Of a stretch of DNA of 64,000 bases, positions 31,469-39,593 are shown in pieces (within the stretch, counting starts at the first letter, position 1; the number at the start of each line of letters is the position of its first letter). This DNA comes from Schlegelella_A sp036496385 (GTDB taxonomy: Bacteria > Pseudomonadota > Gammaproteobacteria > Burkholderiales > Burkholderiaceae_C). The translations under genes and the position numbers were made by a program. The stretch is taken from positions 33,883 to 97,882 of the forward strand of contig DASXLD010000066.1 of the NCBI GenBank assembly GCA_036496385.1, in the 5' to 3' direction. The notes below the pieces were generated by a model. That model was given only the letters and a program-made list of their open reading frames with translations. It did not search any database and was not told the DNA's origin.

Positions 31469-33880
31469 CTACGCCCTGGTCGGCAACAGGAACCTCGACA
31501 ACGCCGGAGTCAACACCACCGCGCCCACCATGTTCCACAGGAACATGAAGGCCAGCAGCAGGCCCATGTCGGCCTGGAACTTGATCGGCGACAAGGCCCA
31601 CGTCGCGACGCCGGCGGCGAGCGTCACGCCCACCAGCACCACCACCTTGCCGGTGAACTGGAGGGCACGGCGATATGCTTCCGGCAACGGCACGCCGGCG
31701 CGTTGCTGCGCGAGCTGCACCGACAGCAGATACAGCGCGTAGTCGACGCCGATGCCGACGCCGAGCGCGATCACCGGCAGCGTCGCGACCTTCACGCCAA
31801 TGCCCAGCGCCACCATCAGGGCCTCGCACAGCACCGAGGTGATGACCAGCGGCACCACGGCGACGACAACCGCCCGCCAGCTGCGGAAGGTGATGAAGCA
31901 CAGCACGATCACGGCGCCGTAGACGAGCAGCAGCATCTGCGTCCAGGCCTTCTTGACGACGATGTTCGTCGCTGCCTCGATGCCCGCGCTGCCGGCGGCC
32001 AGCTTGAACTGGCGCCCCTCGCCGCTGTGATCGGCAGCGAACGTGCTGCTGACTTTGACGACGCGGTCGAGCGTCTCGGCACGGTGGTCGGACAGGTAGG
32101 CGATCACCGGCATCACCGAGCAGTCGTTGTTGAACAGATCGGGGTTGTTGACGCTCGCCTGCTGCGCGCCGTAGTTCAGGACGTCCTGATTGCGCGCGAT
32201 CGTCAGCCACTTCGGGCTGCCCTCGTTGCTGCCGGCGGTGATCTGGCGAACGGCGTTGGTCAGCGACGCCGTCGTCTGCACGCCATCGACCTGCTGCAGC
32301 TGCCAGGCCAGGCGATCCGCCTCGACCAGCGTCTGGTATTTCAGACACCCTTCCTTGTCGGTCTTCACGATCACCGCGAAGGCGTCGCTCGACAGGCTGT
32401 AGTGCCCGGTGACGTAGGCGTTGTCGAGGTTGTAGCGCGAGGCGGCCCGCAGCTCGGGGGCACCGGCGTCGAGATCGCCGATCTTCAGGTGCAGGCTGAC
32501 CGCGTAGCCGACCGCCACCAGCAGCGCGGCGCCCGCGATTGCCGCCAGCGCAAGGCGGCGTTCGACAAAGCGCGCGAGGACGCCGAACAGGCGGTTGAAG
32601 CCACGGTCGCGCTGCTCCTCGCTCTCGGCTTTCAGGGCACGAGCGGCAGCGCTTTCGCTGACGCCGATGTAGCTCAACAGGACCGGCAGCAGGATCAGGT
32701 TGGTGAAGATCAGCACCGCGACGCCGATGCTCGCGGTCAGCGCCAGGTCCTTGATCACCTCGATGTCGATCGCCATCAGGACCGCGAAGCCCACGGCGTC
32801 TGCCAGCAACGCCGTCAGTCCGGCGAGGAAGAGTCGGCGGAACGTGTAGCGCGCAGCGACCAGCTTGTGCTCGCCGCGCGCGATGTCCTGCATGATGCCG
32901 TTCATCTTCTGCGCGCCATGGCTGATTCCGATCGCGAACACCAGGAACGGCACCAGGATCGAATACGGGTCGAGCTCGAAACCGAGCGCGGCCACCAGGC
33001 CGAGCTCCCACACGACCGCCACCAGCGAGCAGGCCAGCACCAGCGTCGTCGAGCGCACGCAGCGCGTGTACAGCCAGATGATCGCGGCGGCGATCAGCGC
33101 GGCCAGGCCGAAATACATCGCCACCTGCACCAGGCCATCGATCAGGTCGCCCGCCAGCTTGGCGAAGCCGATCACGTGCACCTTGGCATGGCCGTCGGCC
33201 TCGACGCGCTCGCGCAACTGGTCGAGCGAATGAGACAGCGCCCGCACATCGATGTGCTTGCCGGTCGCCGGATCGTTGTCGAGCAGAGGAACCACCAGCA
33301 TGGTCGACTTGAAGTCGTTGCCGACCAGGCTGCCGACGATGCCGGCGCGCGCGATATTGGCGCGCAGCGCTTCGGTCGCCGCCGGCGAGCCGTCGTAGTT
33401 GTCGGGCATCACCGGGCCGCCGCGAAAGCCCTCCTCGGTGACCTCCGTCCAGCGCACGCCCGGCGCCCACAGCGACTTGACCCAGGCGCGGTCGACGCCC
33501 GGCGTCAGGAACACGTCGTCATGAATCTTGCGCAGCGTGGCCTGGTACTTCGGGTCGAAGATGTCGCCCTGCGGGTTCTCGACCACGATCCGAAGCGCGT
33601 TGCCGAGGCCACGCAACTCGTTGCGGTTCTCGAGGTAGTTCTGGATGTACGGATGGCTGCGCGGGATCATCTTCTCGAAGCTCGCCGAGAGGGTGAGCTT
33701 GGTGACCGCCAGCGCGGCCAGCACGACGGTGATCAGAGCGCAGACGACCATGACCACGCGACGGTGGTTGAAGACTGCACGTTCGAGCAGCGAGCCGCTG
33801 GCAGGGTCGAAGCCGGCGAGCGACCCGTCGGTCGCAGAAGCGTTGTCGGTGGCGGTGGCGTTGTCCATGGAGAGTTCCAT
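31469..33880 (-). CDS. RND-superfamily (MMPL-type) exporter
   Basis: An 803-residue inner-membrane transporter with two halves of six membrane segments, each with a large periplasmic loop. The first helix is near residues 33-52 (VVMVVCALITVVLAALAVTK). FAIGISHGAQKMNGIMQD and LGVGIGVDYALYLLSVQLAQ mark the TM4-type helices of the two SSD/MMPL repeats. The ATG at 33880 has GGAG 6 bases upstream and lies one base after the YCF48 gene stop (TGAgATG), so the two are coupled. Such proteins recur with DUF1302, DUF1329 and YCF48 proteins and are thought to move hydrophobic molecules; the substrate is unknown. Confidence 0.9.
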   Translation of the reverse strand: MELSMDNATATDNASATDGSLAGFDPASGSLLERAVFNHRRVVMVVCALITVVLAALAVTKLTLSASFEKMIPRSHPYIQNYLENRNELRGLGNALRIVVENPQGDIFDPKYQATLRKIHDDVFLTPGVDRAWVKSLWAPGVRWTEVTEEGFRGGPVMPDNYDGSPAATEALRANIARAGIVGSLVGNDFKSTMLVVPLLDNDPATGKHIDVRALSHSLDQLRERVEADGHAKVHVIGFAKLAGDLIDGLVQVAMYFGLAALIAAAIIWLYTRCVRSTTLVLACSLVAVVWELGLVAALGFELDPYSILVPFLVFAIGISHGAQKMNGIMQDIARGEHKLVAARYTFRRLFLAGLTALLADAVGFAVLMAIDIEVIKDLALTASIGVAVLIFTNLILLPVLLSYIGVSESAAARALKAESEEQRDRGFNRLFGVLARFVERRLALAAIAGAALLVAVGYAVSLHLKIGDLDAGAPELRAASRYNLDNAYVTGHYSLSSDAFAVIVKTDKEGCLKYQTLVEADRLAWQLQQVDGVQTTASLTNAVRQITAGSNEGSPKWLTIARNQDVLNYGAQQASVNNPDLFNNDCSVMPVIAYLSDHRAETLDRVVKVSSTFAADHSGEGRQFKLAAGSAGIEAATNIVVKKAWTQMLLLVYGAVIVLCFITFRSWRAVVVAVVPLVITSVLCEALMVALGIGVKVATLPVIALGVGIGVDYALYLLSVQLAQQRAGVPLPEAYRRALQFTGKVVVLVGVTLAAGVATWALSPIKFQADMGLLLAFMFLWNMVGAVVLTPALSRFLLPTRA

Positions 33881-33881
33881 C

Positions 33882-34931
33882 TCAGGCTCCGGAAATGGTC
33901 TGAAGGCCGCGCGGGCCGCCGAGCACCAGCGTGCCGGCGCCAGCACGCGTCACCGCGGCGGCAGGCTGCGTGCGCTCGGTCTTCAGCAGCGTGAAGGTAG
34001 CGCCGTCATCGGCGCTGGCGAGCACGTGCCCGGCCTGGCTGACCAACACGATGCGACCGCGCTCATCGATCGTGCCGGCAGTCAGGCCGACCTGAACGCC
34101 GGTCGACACGGCCTGCCAGTTGCGGCCACCGTCGGTGCTTCGCACGACGTTGCCGCGCAGACCGAACGCGAGCACGACGCGTTCGTTGCCAAGCACACCG
34201 AACAGGGTGCCCTGGTAGGGAATGTTCGCGGCAGCGAAGCGTCCGCTGCTGCGGTCGAGCTTGAGAAGCAAGCCTTGCTCGCCGGCGATGTAGAGATCGG
34301 CGCCGACGCGGTGCACCGCGTACAGGTGCAGTCCCTTCGGGTTGTCGGTGGCGTGCAGCAGCGGCTCCCAGGTCTTGCCGCCATCGGCGGTGCGCAGCAG
34401 GAGGCCGAACGCGCCGACGACATAGCCGTTCTTCGCGTCGTCGAACCAGACGTCGAGCAGCGGGTTCTCGGCGCCCTGCGCGGCGATGCGTTTCGCCTCG
34501 GCGAGCCACTTGGCATCGCCGCTGGCGCTGTAGTACTTGACGAGGACGTCGCCCATCGTGCGGCCGTCGAGCTGGCGTGTCCACGTGCGGCCGCCGTCGC
34601 CGCTGGCGAGAACGACGCCGTCGTGGCCGACCGCCCAGCCGTTCTCCGCGGTCGGGAAGCTCACCGCCACCAGATCGGAGCTGACCGGCACATCGGCCTG
34701 CTGCCAGCTCTTGCCGTGGTCGTCGGAGAAAAGCACCTGGCCGCGCTGGCCGACGGCGACGACGCGATCGCCTGCCAGCGCCAGCCCGTTGACAAGCGAG
34801 CGAGAGGCGAGCGCGCTCTTCAGCGCCGGTGTGTCGAGCACGTCGCGTGCAGCCTTCTCGGGTGCAGTTGCGCCCCACGCCGCTGCGGCGAGCGCGACGG
34901 CCAGGATCGAGGCAAGAGCGCGGTGCATCAT
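33882..34931 (-). CDS. exported YCF48/BNR-repeat propeller protein
   Basis: A 349-residue secreted beta-propeller with a signal peptide (ASILAVALAAAAWGA). BNR/YCF48-type repeats include SDDHGKSW, SGDGGRTW, TADGGKTWE, STDGGRNWQ and SADDGATF. It begins at the first ATG of ATGATG, with GGAG 5 bases upstream. It is coupled to the RND exporter and probably acts as its periplasmic partner. A CCCCCT/GGGGGG dyad lies 85 bases upstream and an intrinsic terminator beyond that, so it heads its own transcription unit rather than continuing from DUF1329. Confidence 0.9.
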   Translation of the reverse strand: MMHRALASILAVALAAAAWGATAPEKAARDVLDTPALKSALASRSLVNGLALAGDRVVAVGQRGQVLFSDDHGKSWQQADVPVSSDLVAVSFPTAENGWAVGHDGVVLASGDGGRTWTRQLDGRTMGDVLVKYYSASGDAKWLAEAKRIAAQGAENPLLDVWFDDAKNGYVVGAFGLLLRTADGGKTWEPLLHATDNPKGLHLYAVHRVGADLYIAGEQGLLLKLDRSSGRFAAANIPYQGTLFGVLGNERVVLAFGLRGNVVRSTDGGRNWQAVSTGVQVGLTAGTIDERGRIVLVSQAGHVLASADDGATFTLLKTERTQPAAAVTRAGAGTLVLGGPRGLQTISGA

Positions 34932-35015
34932 GTCGTCTCCAGTCGTTCGGTGTTCACGGGCGCGGCGCGCCGCTTGTTCGAGCCTCGCATTCTGAGCAGC
35001 AGGCCGGCACGAACG

Positions 35016-35033
35016 CCCCCTCTCACCGGGGGG
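35016..35033. promoter_or_regulatory. CCCCCT-N6-GGGGGG dyad, site 1
   Basis: CCCCCTCTCACCGGGGGG, flanked by CG on both sides. It is 85 bases upstream of the YCF48/RND operon start (minus strand). The same arrangement recurs before DUF1302 and before the TauD operon, so it is a candidate binding site for the LuxR-type regulator encoded nearby. Confidence 0.6.
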
Positions 35034-35060
35034 CGGCAGTGGGGGACGGCGGCCGGTTCG

Positions 35061-35090
35061 AAAAAAAAGGGCCGCACGTTCGTGCGGCCC
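35061..35090 (-). terminator. intrinsic terminator after DUF1329
   Basis: On the minus strand a 10-base stem (GGGCCGCACG / CGTGCGGCCC, 35069-35090) is followed directly by eight T residues (AAAAAAAA on the plus strand, 35061-35068). It sits 32 bases past the DUF1329 stop. It ends the DUF1302-DUF1329 transcript and separates it from the YCF48-RND operon. Confidence 0.88.
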
Positions 35091-35122
35091 GGTTCCACCC
35101 GAGGGTGCTCTCGTCCGAACCG

Positions 35123-36475
35123 TCAGCGCACGCCGGAGCCGGCCAGCGAGTCGGCGGTCCACTCGCGGTCGGACAGCGGCTTGGTCTGCTTCATGCCGCC
35201 GGTCTCGGCGATGAAGCCGGTCAGCGAATAGATGCCGGAGACCAGGTCGTAGTGGCCGAACATGTCGGTGTACGGCGCAGGCAGGTCGTAGCTCGGCGTC
35301 ATGTAGGCGAAGCCGGCGCGGTACAGCTGGCCGCGCGCGTCGTACTCGTCGCTGGCGAGCGCCGCCCACGAGTCCTCGTCGAGATAGAACGTGCGCTTGC
35401 TGTAGATATGGCGCTTGCCCTCGCGCAGCGTCGCCTCGACCACCCAGACACGGTGCAGTTCCCAGCGCACGAGGTCGGGGTTCAGGTGGTGGGGCTTGAG
35501 CAGGTCGTCCTGCTTGGCCTGGTATACCGCCGTGTAGTCGTTGTACGGAACGATGATCTCCTTCTTGCCGACCAGCTTGAAGTCGTAGCGGTCCATCGAG
35601 CCGTTGAAGATGAACGCATCGTCGAACGTCGTCGCGCCAGCGGTGCCGGGGTTCGGCGTGTCGTACGCGAGGTCGGGCGCAACCTTGACGCGGCGCTGCC
35701 CGGGCAGGTACGTCCACGCGCGGCGATCTTTGCTGCCCATATCGAGCGGGTCGATGACCATCAGCGCCTCGCCGGCACGACGGGCGGGGCCGGTGTACGT
35801 GAGCTTGATGCGCCAGTAGGTGTCCGACGCCTTGTTCGGATCCCAGTACGGGAACTCCTGGTTGCTCAGGCCCTCGGTGGCCAGCGCGGTGTGGCCGCTG
35901 GCATCGACGTTGAGGTTGCGGTACTTCGATTCATAGGACTCGCCGTTGAATCGCACGAGGTGGTTCCACATCGCCTCGAAGCCGGTCTTCGGGATCGGAA
36001 ACGGGAAGGCCGCATGCGCCCCGTCGATCGAACGGCCCTCGTTGAGCGTCTTGGCCTTCGTCGCATTCTTCGCCGTGTTGTCGGCCACCCATTTGGGGAA
36101 GGTGACGCTGCGGTGCGTCGGGTAGACATCGACGCGGAAGCTCGGGTACTTCTGCAGCAGCGCTTTCGTGCCCTCGGTGAGCTGGGCGCCGTTCTGGGCC
36201 ATGTTCTTGGCGTCGATCGTCAGCCGTGGCTTCTCGCCTGCGAACGGGTTCGGGCGGATGCCGTCGCCGGCCTTGAAGCCCGCCGGGGCGGTGGTCACGC
36301 CGCCGCTATAGGCGGGAATCGTGCCGTCCTTGTTGGCAGCGACTTCAGCGCCGATCGGGGTCAGCGTGGTGCCGAGTGCCTTGGCTTCGTCCGCGCTGAC
36401 GGCGGCCAGCGCCGGCGTCGTGCAGACGAGCGTGGCCACGGCAGCGGCGGCGAGCCGCGTGTATCGAGTGTGCAT
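35123..36475 (-). CDS. DUF1329 family exported protein
   Basis: A 450-residue protein of the DUF1329 family (LolB-like fold expected), with a signal peptide ending in PALA. Typical stretches are IPAYSGGVT, AGDGIRPNPFAGEKP, RAWTYLPGQRRVK and HRVWVVEATLREGKRHIYSK. GGAGA precedes the ATG by 5-6 bases. It follows DUF1302 by 11 bases and is followed by a strong terminator. DUF1302 and DUF1329 are nearly always paired and linked with RND exporters. A periplasmic or outer-membrane lipid or hydrophobe carrier role is likely but unproven. Confidence 0.93.
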   Translation of the reverse strand: MHTRYTRLAAAAVATLVCTTPALAAVSADEAKALGTTLTPIGAEVAANKDGTIPAYSGGVTTAPAGFKAGDGIRPNPFAGEKPRLTIDAKNMAQNGAQLTEGTKALLQKYPSFRVDVYPTHRSVTFPKWVADNTAKNATKAKTLNEGRSIDGAHAAFPFPIPKTGFEAMWNHLVRFNGESYESKYRNLNVDASGHTALATEGLSNQEFPYWDPNKASDTYWRIKLTYTGPARRAGEALMVIDPLDMGSKDRRAWTYLPGQRRVKVAPDLAYDTPNPGTAGATTFDDAFIFNGSMDRYDFKLVGKKEIIVPYNDYTAVYQAKQDDLLKPHHLNPDLVRWELHRVWVVEATLREGKRHIYSKRTFYLDEDSWAALASDEYDARGQLYRAGFAYMTPSYDLPAPYTDMFGHYDLVSGIYSLTGFIAETGGMKQTKPLSDREWTADSLAGSGVR

Positions 36476-36486
36476 GTTGTCTCCGG

Positions 36487-38196
36487 TCAGAAGGTGGTTC
36501 TGAAAGTGAGGCTGAGGAAACCACGGTCCTTCAGGTACGTGGTCAGCCCATTGACCGACGTCACCGCGCTGCCGTTGTCCTTGTAGCGGCCGACGAAGTC
36601 GATGTACTTGAGGTCGAAGCGATATTTCTGTTGCACGTCGGCCGAGATGCCGACCGTGTAGTTGCCCAGGCCCTCGTTGCCGCCGAACACGGTGGCCGCA
36701 TTGCCCGACAGGCCGACGGCGTAGGTCAGCGGAGCCGACAAGTCGACGCCCGGAAACACCTGGTACCAGGTCGGCGTGAAAGCGACGCCCATGCCGAGGT
36801 AGTCCTTGGTCACGCAGCCGTCCCACTTGTCCTTCGCCGGCGCGGTCGCGGTGGCGTTGCAGGGCGTGTAGCCGACGGCGTTGAACAGGTTGGCGCCGCT
36901 GCGCACCTTGGTCCAGGTCGACCATTGCAGCTCGGCGGCCCAGGTCGCGCTGTCGAACAGCGGCGTCTTCGGCACGGTGCCGAGCGCGTTGACGAGTGCG
37001 TGCCAGGTGTCGCCGCGCGGGCCCTTGGTGTCGCCCTCGCCGGGCAGACCCGGCGCGACGCCGAGCACCTGCGCGTTCAGCGGCGTGTTGTGACGGGTCG
37101 AGAGCTCGGCGCCGAAGCTGATGCCGGCGATGTTCTTGGCCAGGCTCAGGCCCAACAGGTCGACCTTGTCGGCGTAGATCATGTTGTAGACGCTGGCGTT
37201 GGGCGCTGCGGTGGTGAGCAGCACCTGCGGCAGCTTGTCGGCGAAGTTGCGGTAGTACGCGCCGACCGTGCCGTCGAGCCACGCCGGGCTCCAGCGCGCC
37301 GACAGGCCGTATTCACCGGTCTGGCCCGGCTCCGCGGCCTGGCCGCGCGATGCGAAGCCGAGGCCAGGCGAGAGGAACTGGCGGTCCGGGCCGTTGAAGA
37401 CGAAGTCCACCGGGCCGAGGTAGGTGCCGCCTTCGGGATAGCGCGCGGCTTCCCACTCGAGCATCACGTACGCCGCCAGCGACAGCGTGTCGGTCACTTG
37501 CGCTTGCGCCGACACCTGGTTCAGCGGGCGAAACAGCTCCTTGGCTTCGGTGCCGGGCGTGGCGAAGCCCTTTTGCAGGTCGACCGGCGCTTGCGCATAC
37601 GAGACACTGTGGAGGTGGCCGCCGAGGAACAGCGACTCGCCCCAGTAGTTGGTGTGGCGGCCGATCTTGAAGTTGACCGGCACATTGCCGAGGTCGACAC
37701 CGCCGAACGCGAAGGCGTCGAGCAATTCGCCGCTGGGACCGGCATAGAGTCGCTTGGTCGTGCCGCTGTACTGGTTGTTGATGTAGCTCGGCAGATTCGC
37801 CAGCGGCGGATTCGGATTCGAATGGCTTTGGCCGCTGTAGGCGCCGTCGTACCACGCCGTACCGCTGACGCGCGCGCCGAAGCGCTTCTTGTAGACGATG
37901 TCGAATTCGGACAGCAGGTCCAGCCTCTCGGCGACCAGATCGCCGTTGTCGAAGCTGTAGTCGCCTTCGTCGGCGAGGATCGAGTTGCCGATCTTGTTGT
38001 CGCGCCCCTCGACACGCATGCCGAGGTTCGCACGAATGGTGTTGTCCCAGCGGATCGAGACGTCGGGGTTGCCGCTGTCGATCTCGAAGGCGTGTGCGGT
38101 GCTGGCAAGCAGCGCGCAGATCGCCGCCGCGGCAACGGGGGTGCGGGCGATGGTGCGGCCAAGACGGGCAGAGGGTTGTCGGGGGTGAAGGCTCAA
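36487..38196 (-). CDS. DUF1302 family outer-membrane beta-barrel protein
   Basis: A 569-residue predicted outer-membrane barrel of the DUF1302 family. After a signal peptide (AAAAICALLASTAHA), the mature protein opens with FEIDSGNPDVSIRWDNTIR, the usual family start. It ends in LSLTFRTTF with a terminal Phe, as in many barrels. No ATG fits; the TTG at 38196 has GGAG-ATATC directly upstream, matching the spacing used by its neighbours. It is the first gene of the DUF1302-DUF1329 unit. Site 2 of the dyad motif lies 101 bases upstream. Probably a channel for a hydrophobic substrate. Confidence 0.92.
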   Translation of the reverse strand: MSLHPRQPSARLGRTIARTPVAAAAICALLASTAHAFEIDSGNPDVSIRWDNTIRANLGMRVEGRDNKIGNSILADEGDYSFDNGDLVAERLDLLSEFDIVYKKRFGARVSGTAWYDGAYSGQSHSNPNPPLANLPSYINNQYSGTTKRLYAGPSGELLDAFAFGGVDLGNVPVNFKIGRHTNYWGESLFLGGHLHSVSYAQAPVDLQKGFATPGTEAKELFRPLNQVSAQAQVTDTLSLAAYVMLEWEAARYPEGGTYLGPVDFVFNGPDRQFLSPGLGFASRGQAAEPGQTGEYGLSARWSPAWLDGTVGAYYRNFADKLPQVLLTTAAPNASVYNMIYADKVDLLGLSLAKNIAGISFGAELSTRHNTPLNAQVLGVAPGLPGEGDTKGPRGDTWHALVNALGTVPKTPLFDSATWAAELQWSTWTKVRSGANLFNAVGYTPCNATATAPAKDKWDGCVTKDYLGMGVAFTPTWYQVFPGVDLSAPLTYAVGLSGNAATVFGGNEGLGNYTVGISADVQQKYRFDLKYIDFVGRYKDNGSAVTSVNGLTTYLKDRGFLSLTFRTTF

Positions 38197-38296
38197 GATA
38201 TCTCCGCGAGTGGGTTGTTGTGGGCAGCGTGCCCTGCAGGCGCACCTGCTGCAGGCTTCAGCGCCGTGGATTCTGGGTAGGCGCGTCCGGCAGTCG

Positions 38297-38315
38297 CCCC
38301 CTCTTGACAGGGGGG
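38297..38315. promoter_or_regulatory. CCCCCT-N7-GGGGGG dyad, site 2
   Basis: CCCCCTCTTGACAGGGGGG, 101 bases upstream of the DUF1302 TTG start on the minus strand. It shares both arms with sites 1 and 4, with the same spacer length as site 4. Confidence 0.6.
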
Positions 38316-38360
38316 CCGTGGGGTGGGCGGGAACGCCGCCTGACCGCCGATTTCGCGCCG

Positions 38361-39392
38361 CTAGGCCGCCGACACGCTGACGATGCGTGAGAACAGTTGA
38401 TGGAATTGCTTGCCTGGGTCGGCGCCCGACAACGGATCGTGAGGCCGCGCGAACGCCGCATCGATCGCCAGCCAATCCTCGCTCAGCAGGTGGCGCTGCG
38501 CGGCCGGCAGGATGGCGCCTTCCTTGCGGCCCACGTGATCCCACAGGAAACTGGCGTAGCGCGAGACTGCGTCCTGCAGCGCCGCCGTCGCGGCCGGGCG
38601 CGCCTGCGCGTCGGCCGCGGCGAGCGCGTCGACCTGCTGCGCCAGCGCAGCAACGAGATGCCCGTCGCGTTCGCGCTGGCGCTCGAGCTCGTCGAGCTCG
38701 GCGTGGCAGCTGGTTGTGCGTTCGCGCAGACGCGCGAACAGTTGCGCCTGTTCGTTGGGATGACGCGCCAGCATCGGGAAGTGCTGCAGGAATTCGACGA
38801 TCGAGCGCATCAGCGCCGGGTCGACCGCTGCGCCGGCGCGAGATGCGTGCGCGAGTGCCTGCAGCCAGGCGTGCATCACCGCCGCCAACGAACGGTGCTC
38901 GTCGCGGAGGATGCCGATCGCGCGTGCCGGCGGTGGCAGCTCGCCGGTCGACGACACCAGAACCGGCAGGCCGCTGTTCATCAGCACCGAGAGCGTCTCG
39001 GATGAGAACGCCATCCCGAGCTTGCCGCGATGGCCGTGCGAGGCCATGAAGATGAGGTCGCATCCGATCCGGTGCGCGACATCGACCACCGCCTGCGCTG
39101 GCCGGTCGCACACCACGTACCGCGAACCGCACGGAACGCCGAGCGCGCGTGCCGCTGCCTCGGCCTTGGCCAGCAGCTCGCCGGCCTTGCCGTGGTAGGC
39201 GTAGTCGTACTCCTCGTGCGCGGTGGCGCGCAGCAGCTCTGCGTCGCCGCGCAGCAGGTCAGCCGCCGCATCGGCGACGGCGTGGAAGAAGGTGATGCGC
39301 GCGGCCAGCGCATGCGCGAAGGCGACAGCGTTGCCCACGACTTCAACCGACAGGTCGGTGTCGTCGAGCGGAACCAGGAGATGGCGATACAT
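38361..39392 (-). CDS. universal stress protein - hemerythrin fusion
   Basis: A 343-residue two-domain protein. Residues 1-147 are a UspA domain (LLVPLDDTDLS start; GHRGKLGMAFSSETLSVL, the ATP-loop-like region). Residues 155-310 are a hemerythrin/HHE four-helix bundle with the expected iron ligands: His166 (DEHRS), His211 and Glu214 (ARHPNEQ), His230 and Glu235 region (CHAELDELE), and His286 and Glu291 (WDHVGRKEG). This suggests a di-iron oxygen or redox sensor, or a stress protein. It is divergent from the LuxR-type regulator and may be under its control. Confidence 0.9.
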   Translation of the reverse strand: MYRHLLVPLDDTDLSVEVVGNAVAFAHALAARITFFHAVADAAADLLRGDAELLRATAHEEYDYAYHGKAGELLAKAEAAARALGVPCGSRYVVCDRPAQAVVDVAHRIGCDLIFMASHGHRGKLGMAFSSETLSVLMNSGLPVLVSSTGELPPPARAIGILRDEHRSLAAVMHAWLQALAHASRAGAAVDPALMRSIVEFLQHFPMLARHPNEQAQLFARLRERTTSCHAELDELERQRERDGHLVAALAQQVDALAAADAQARPAATAALQDAVSRYASFLWDHVGRKEGAILPAAQRHLLSEDWLAIDAAFARPHDPLSGADPGKQFHQLFSRIVSVSAA

Positions 39393-39453
39393 GCGGAAGG
39401 GGTCTGCGGACTCGAAAGCGGTCGTAACGATGCTAGGCGCCGGTGTCGACGCA

Positions 39454-39475
39454 CACCCTCCTCGTCGCGGGGGGG
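39454..39475. promoter_or_regulatory. weak CCC...GGGGGGG dyad, site 3
   Basis: An imperfect version of the CCCCCT/GGGGGG motif (CCCTCCT at 39456-39462, GGGGGGG at 39469-39475), with GTCGAC on both sides. It lies between the divergent usp-hemerythrin and luxR genes. It could serve autoregulation, but it matches poorly. Confidence 0.35.
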
Positions 39476-39485
39476 TCGACGCGAA

Positions 39486-39515
39486 CCGCGTGCTGCCGGA
39501 CCGCGTGCTGCCGGA
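39486..39515. repeat. 15-bp perfect tandem repeat
   Basis: Two copies of CCGCGTGCTGCCGGA in direct succession, about 80 bases before the luxR start. It may be a replication slip or a paired regulator site. Confidence 0.5.
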
Positions 39516-39593
39516 CGCTTACCATGGCGGCGTAGGCGCCTGTCCCACTCCTGAGCGGCGTCCGGCTTCCACGCAGCGTCTTCGATTCAGTCC

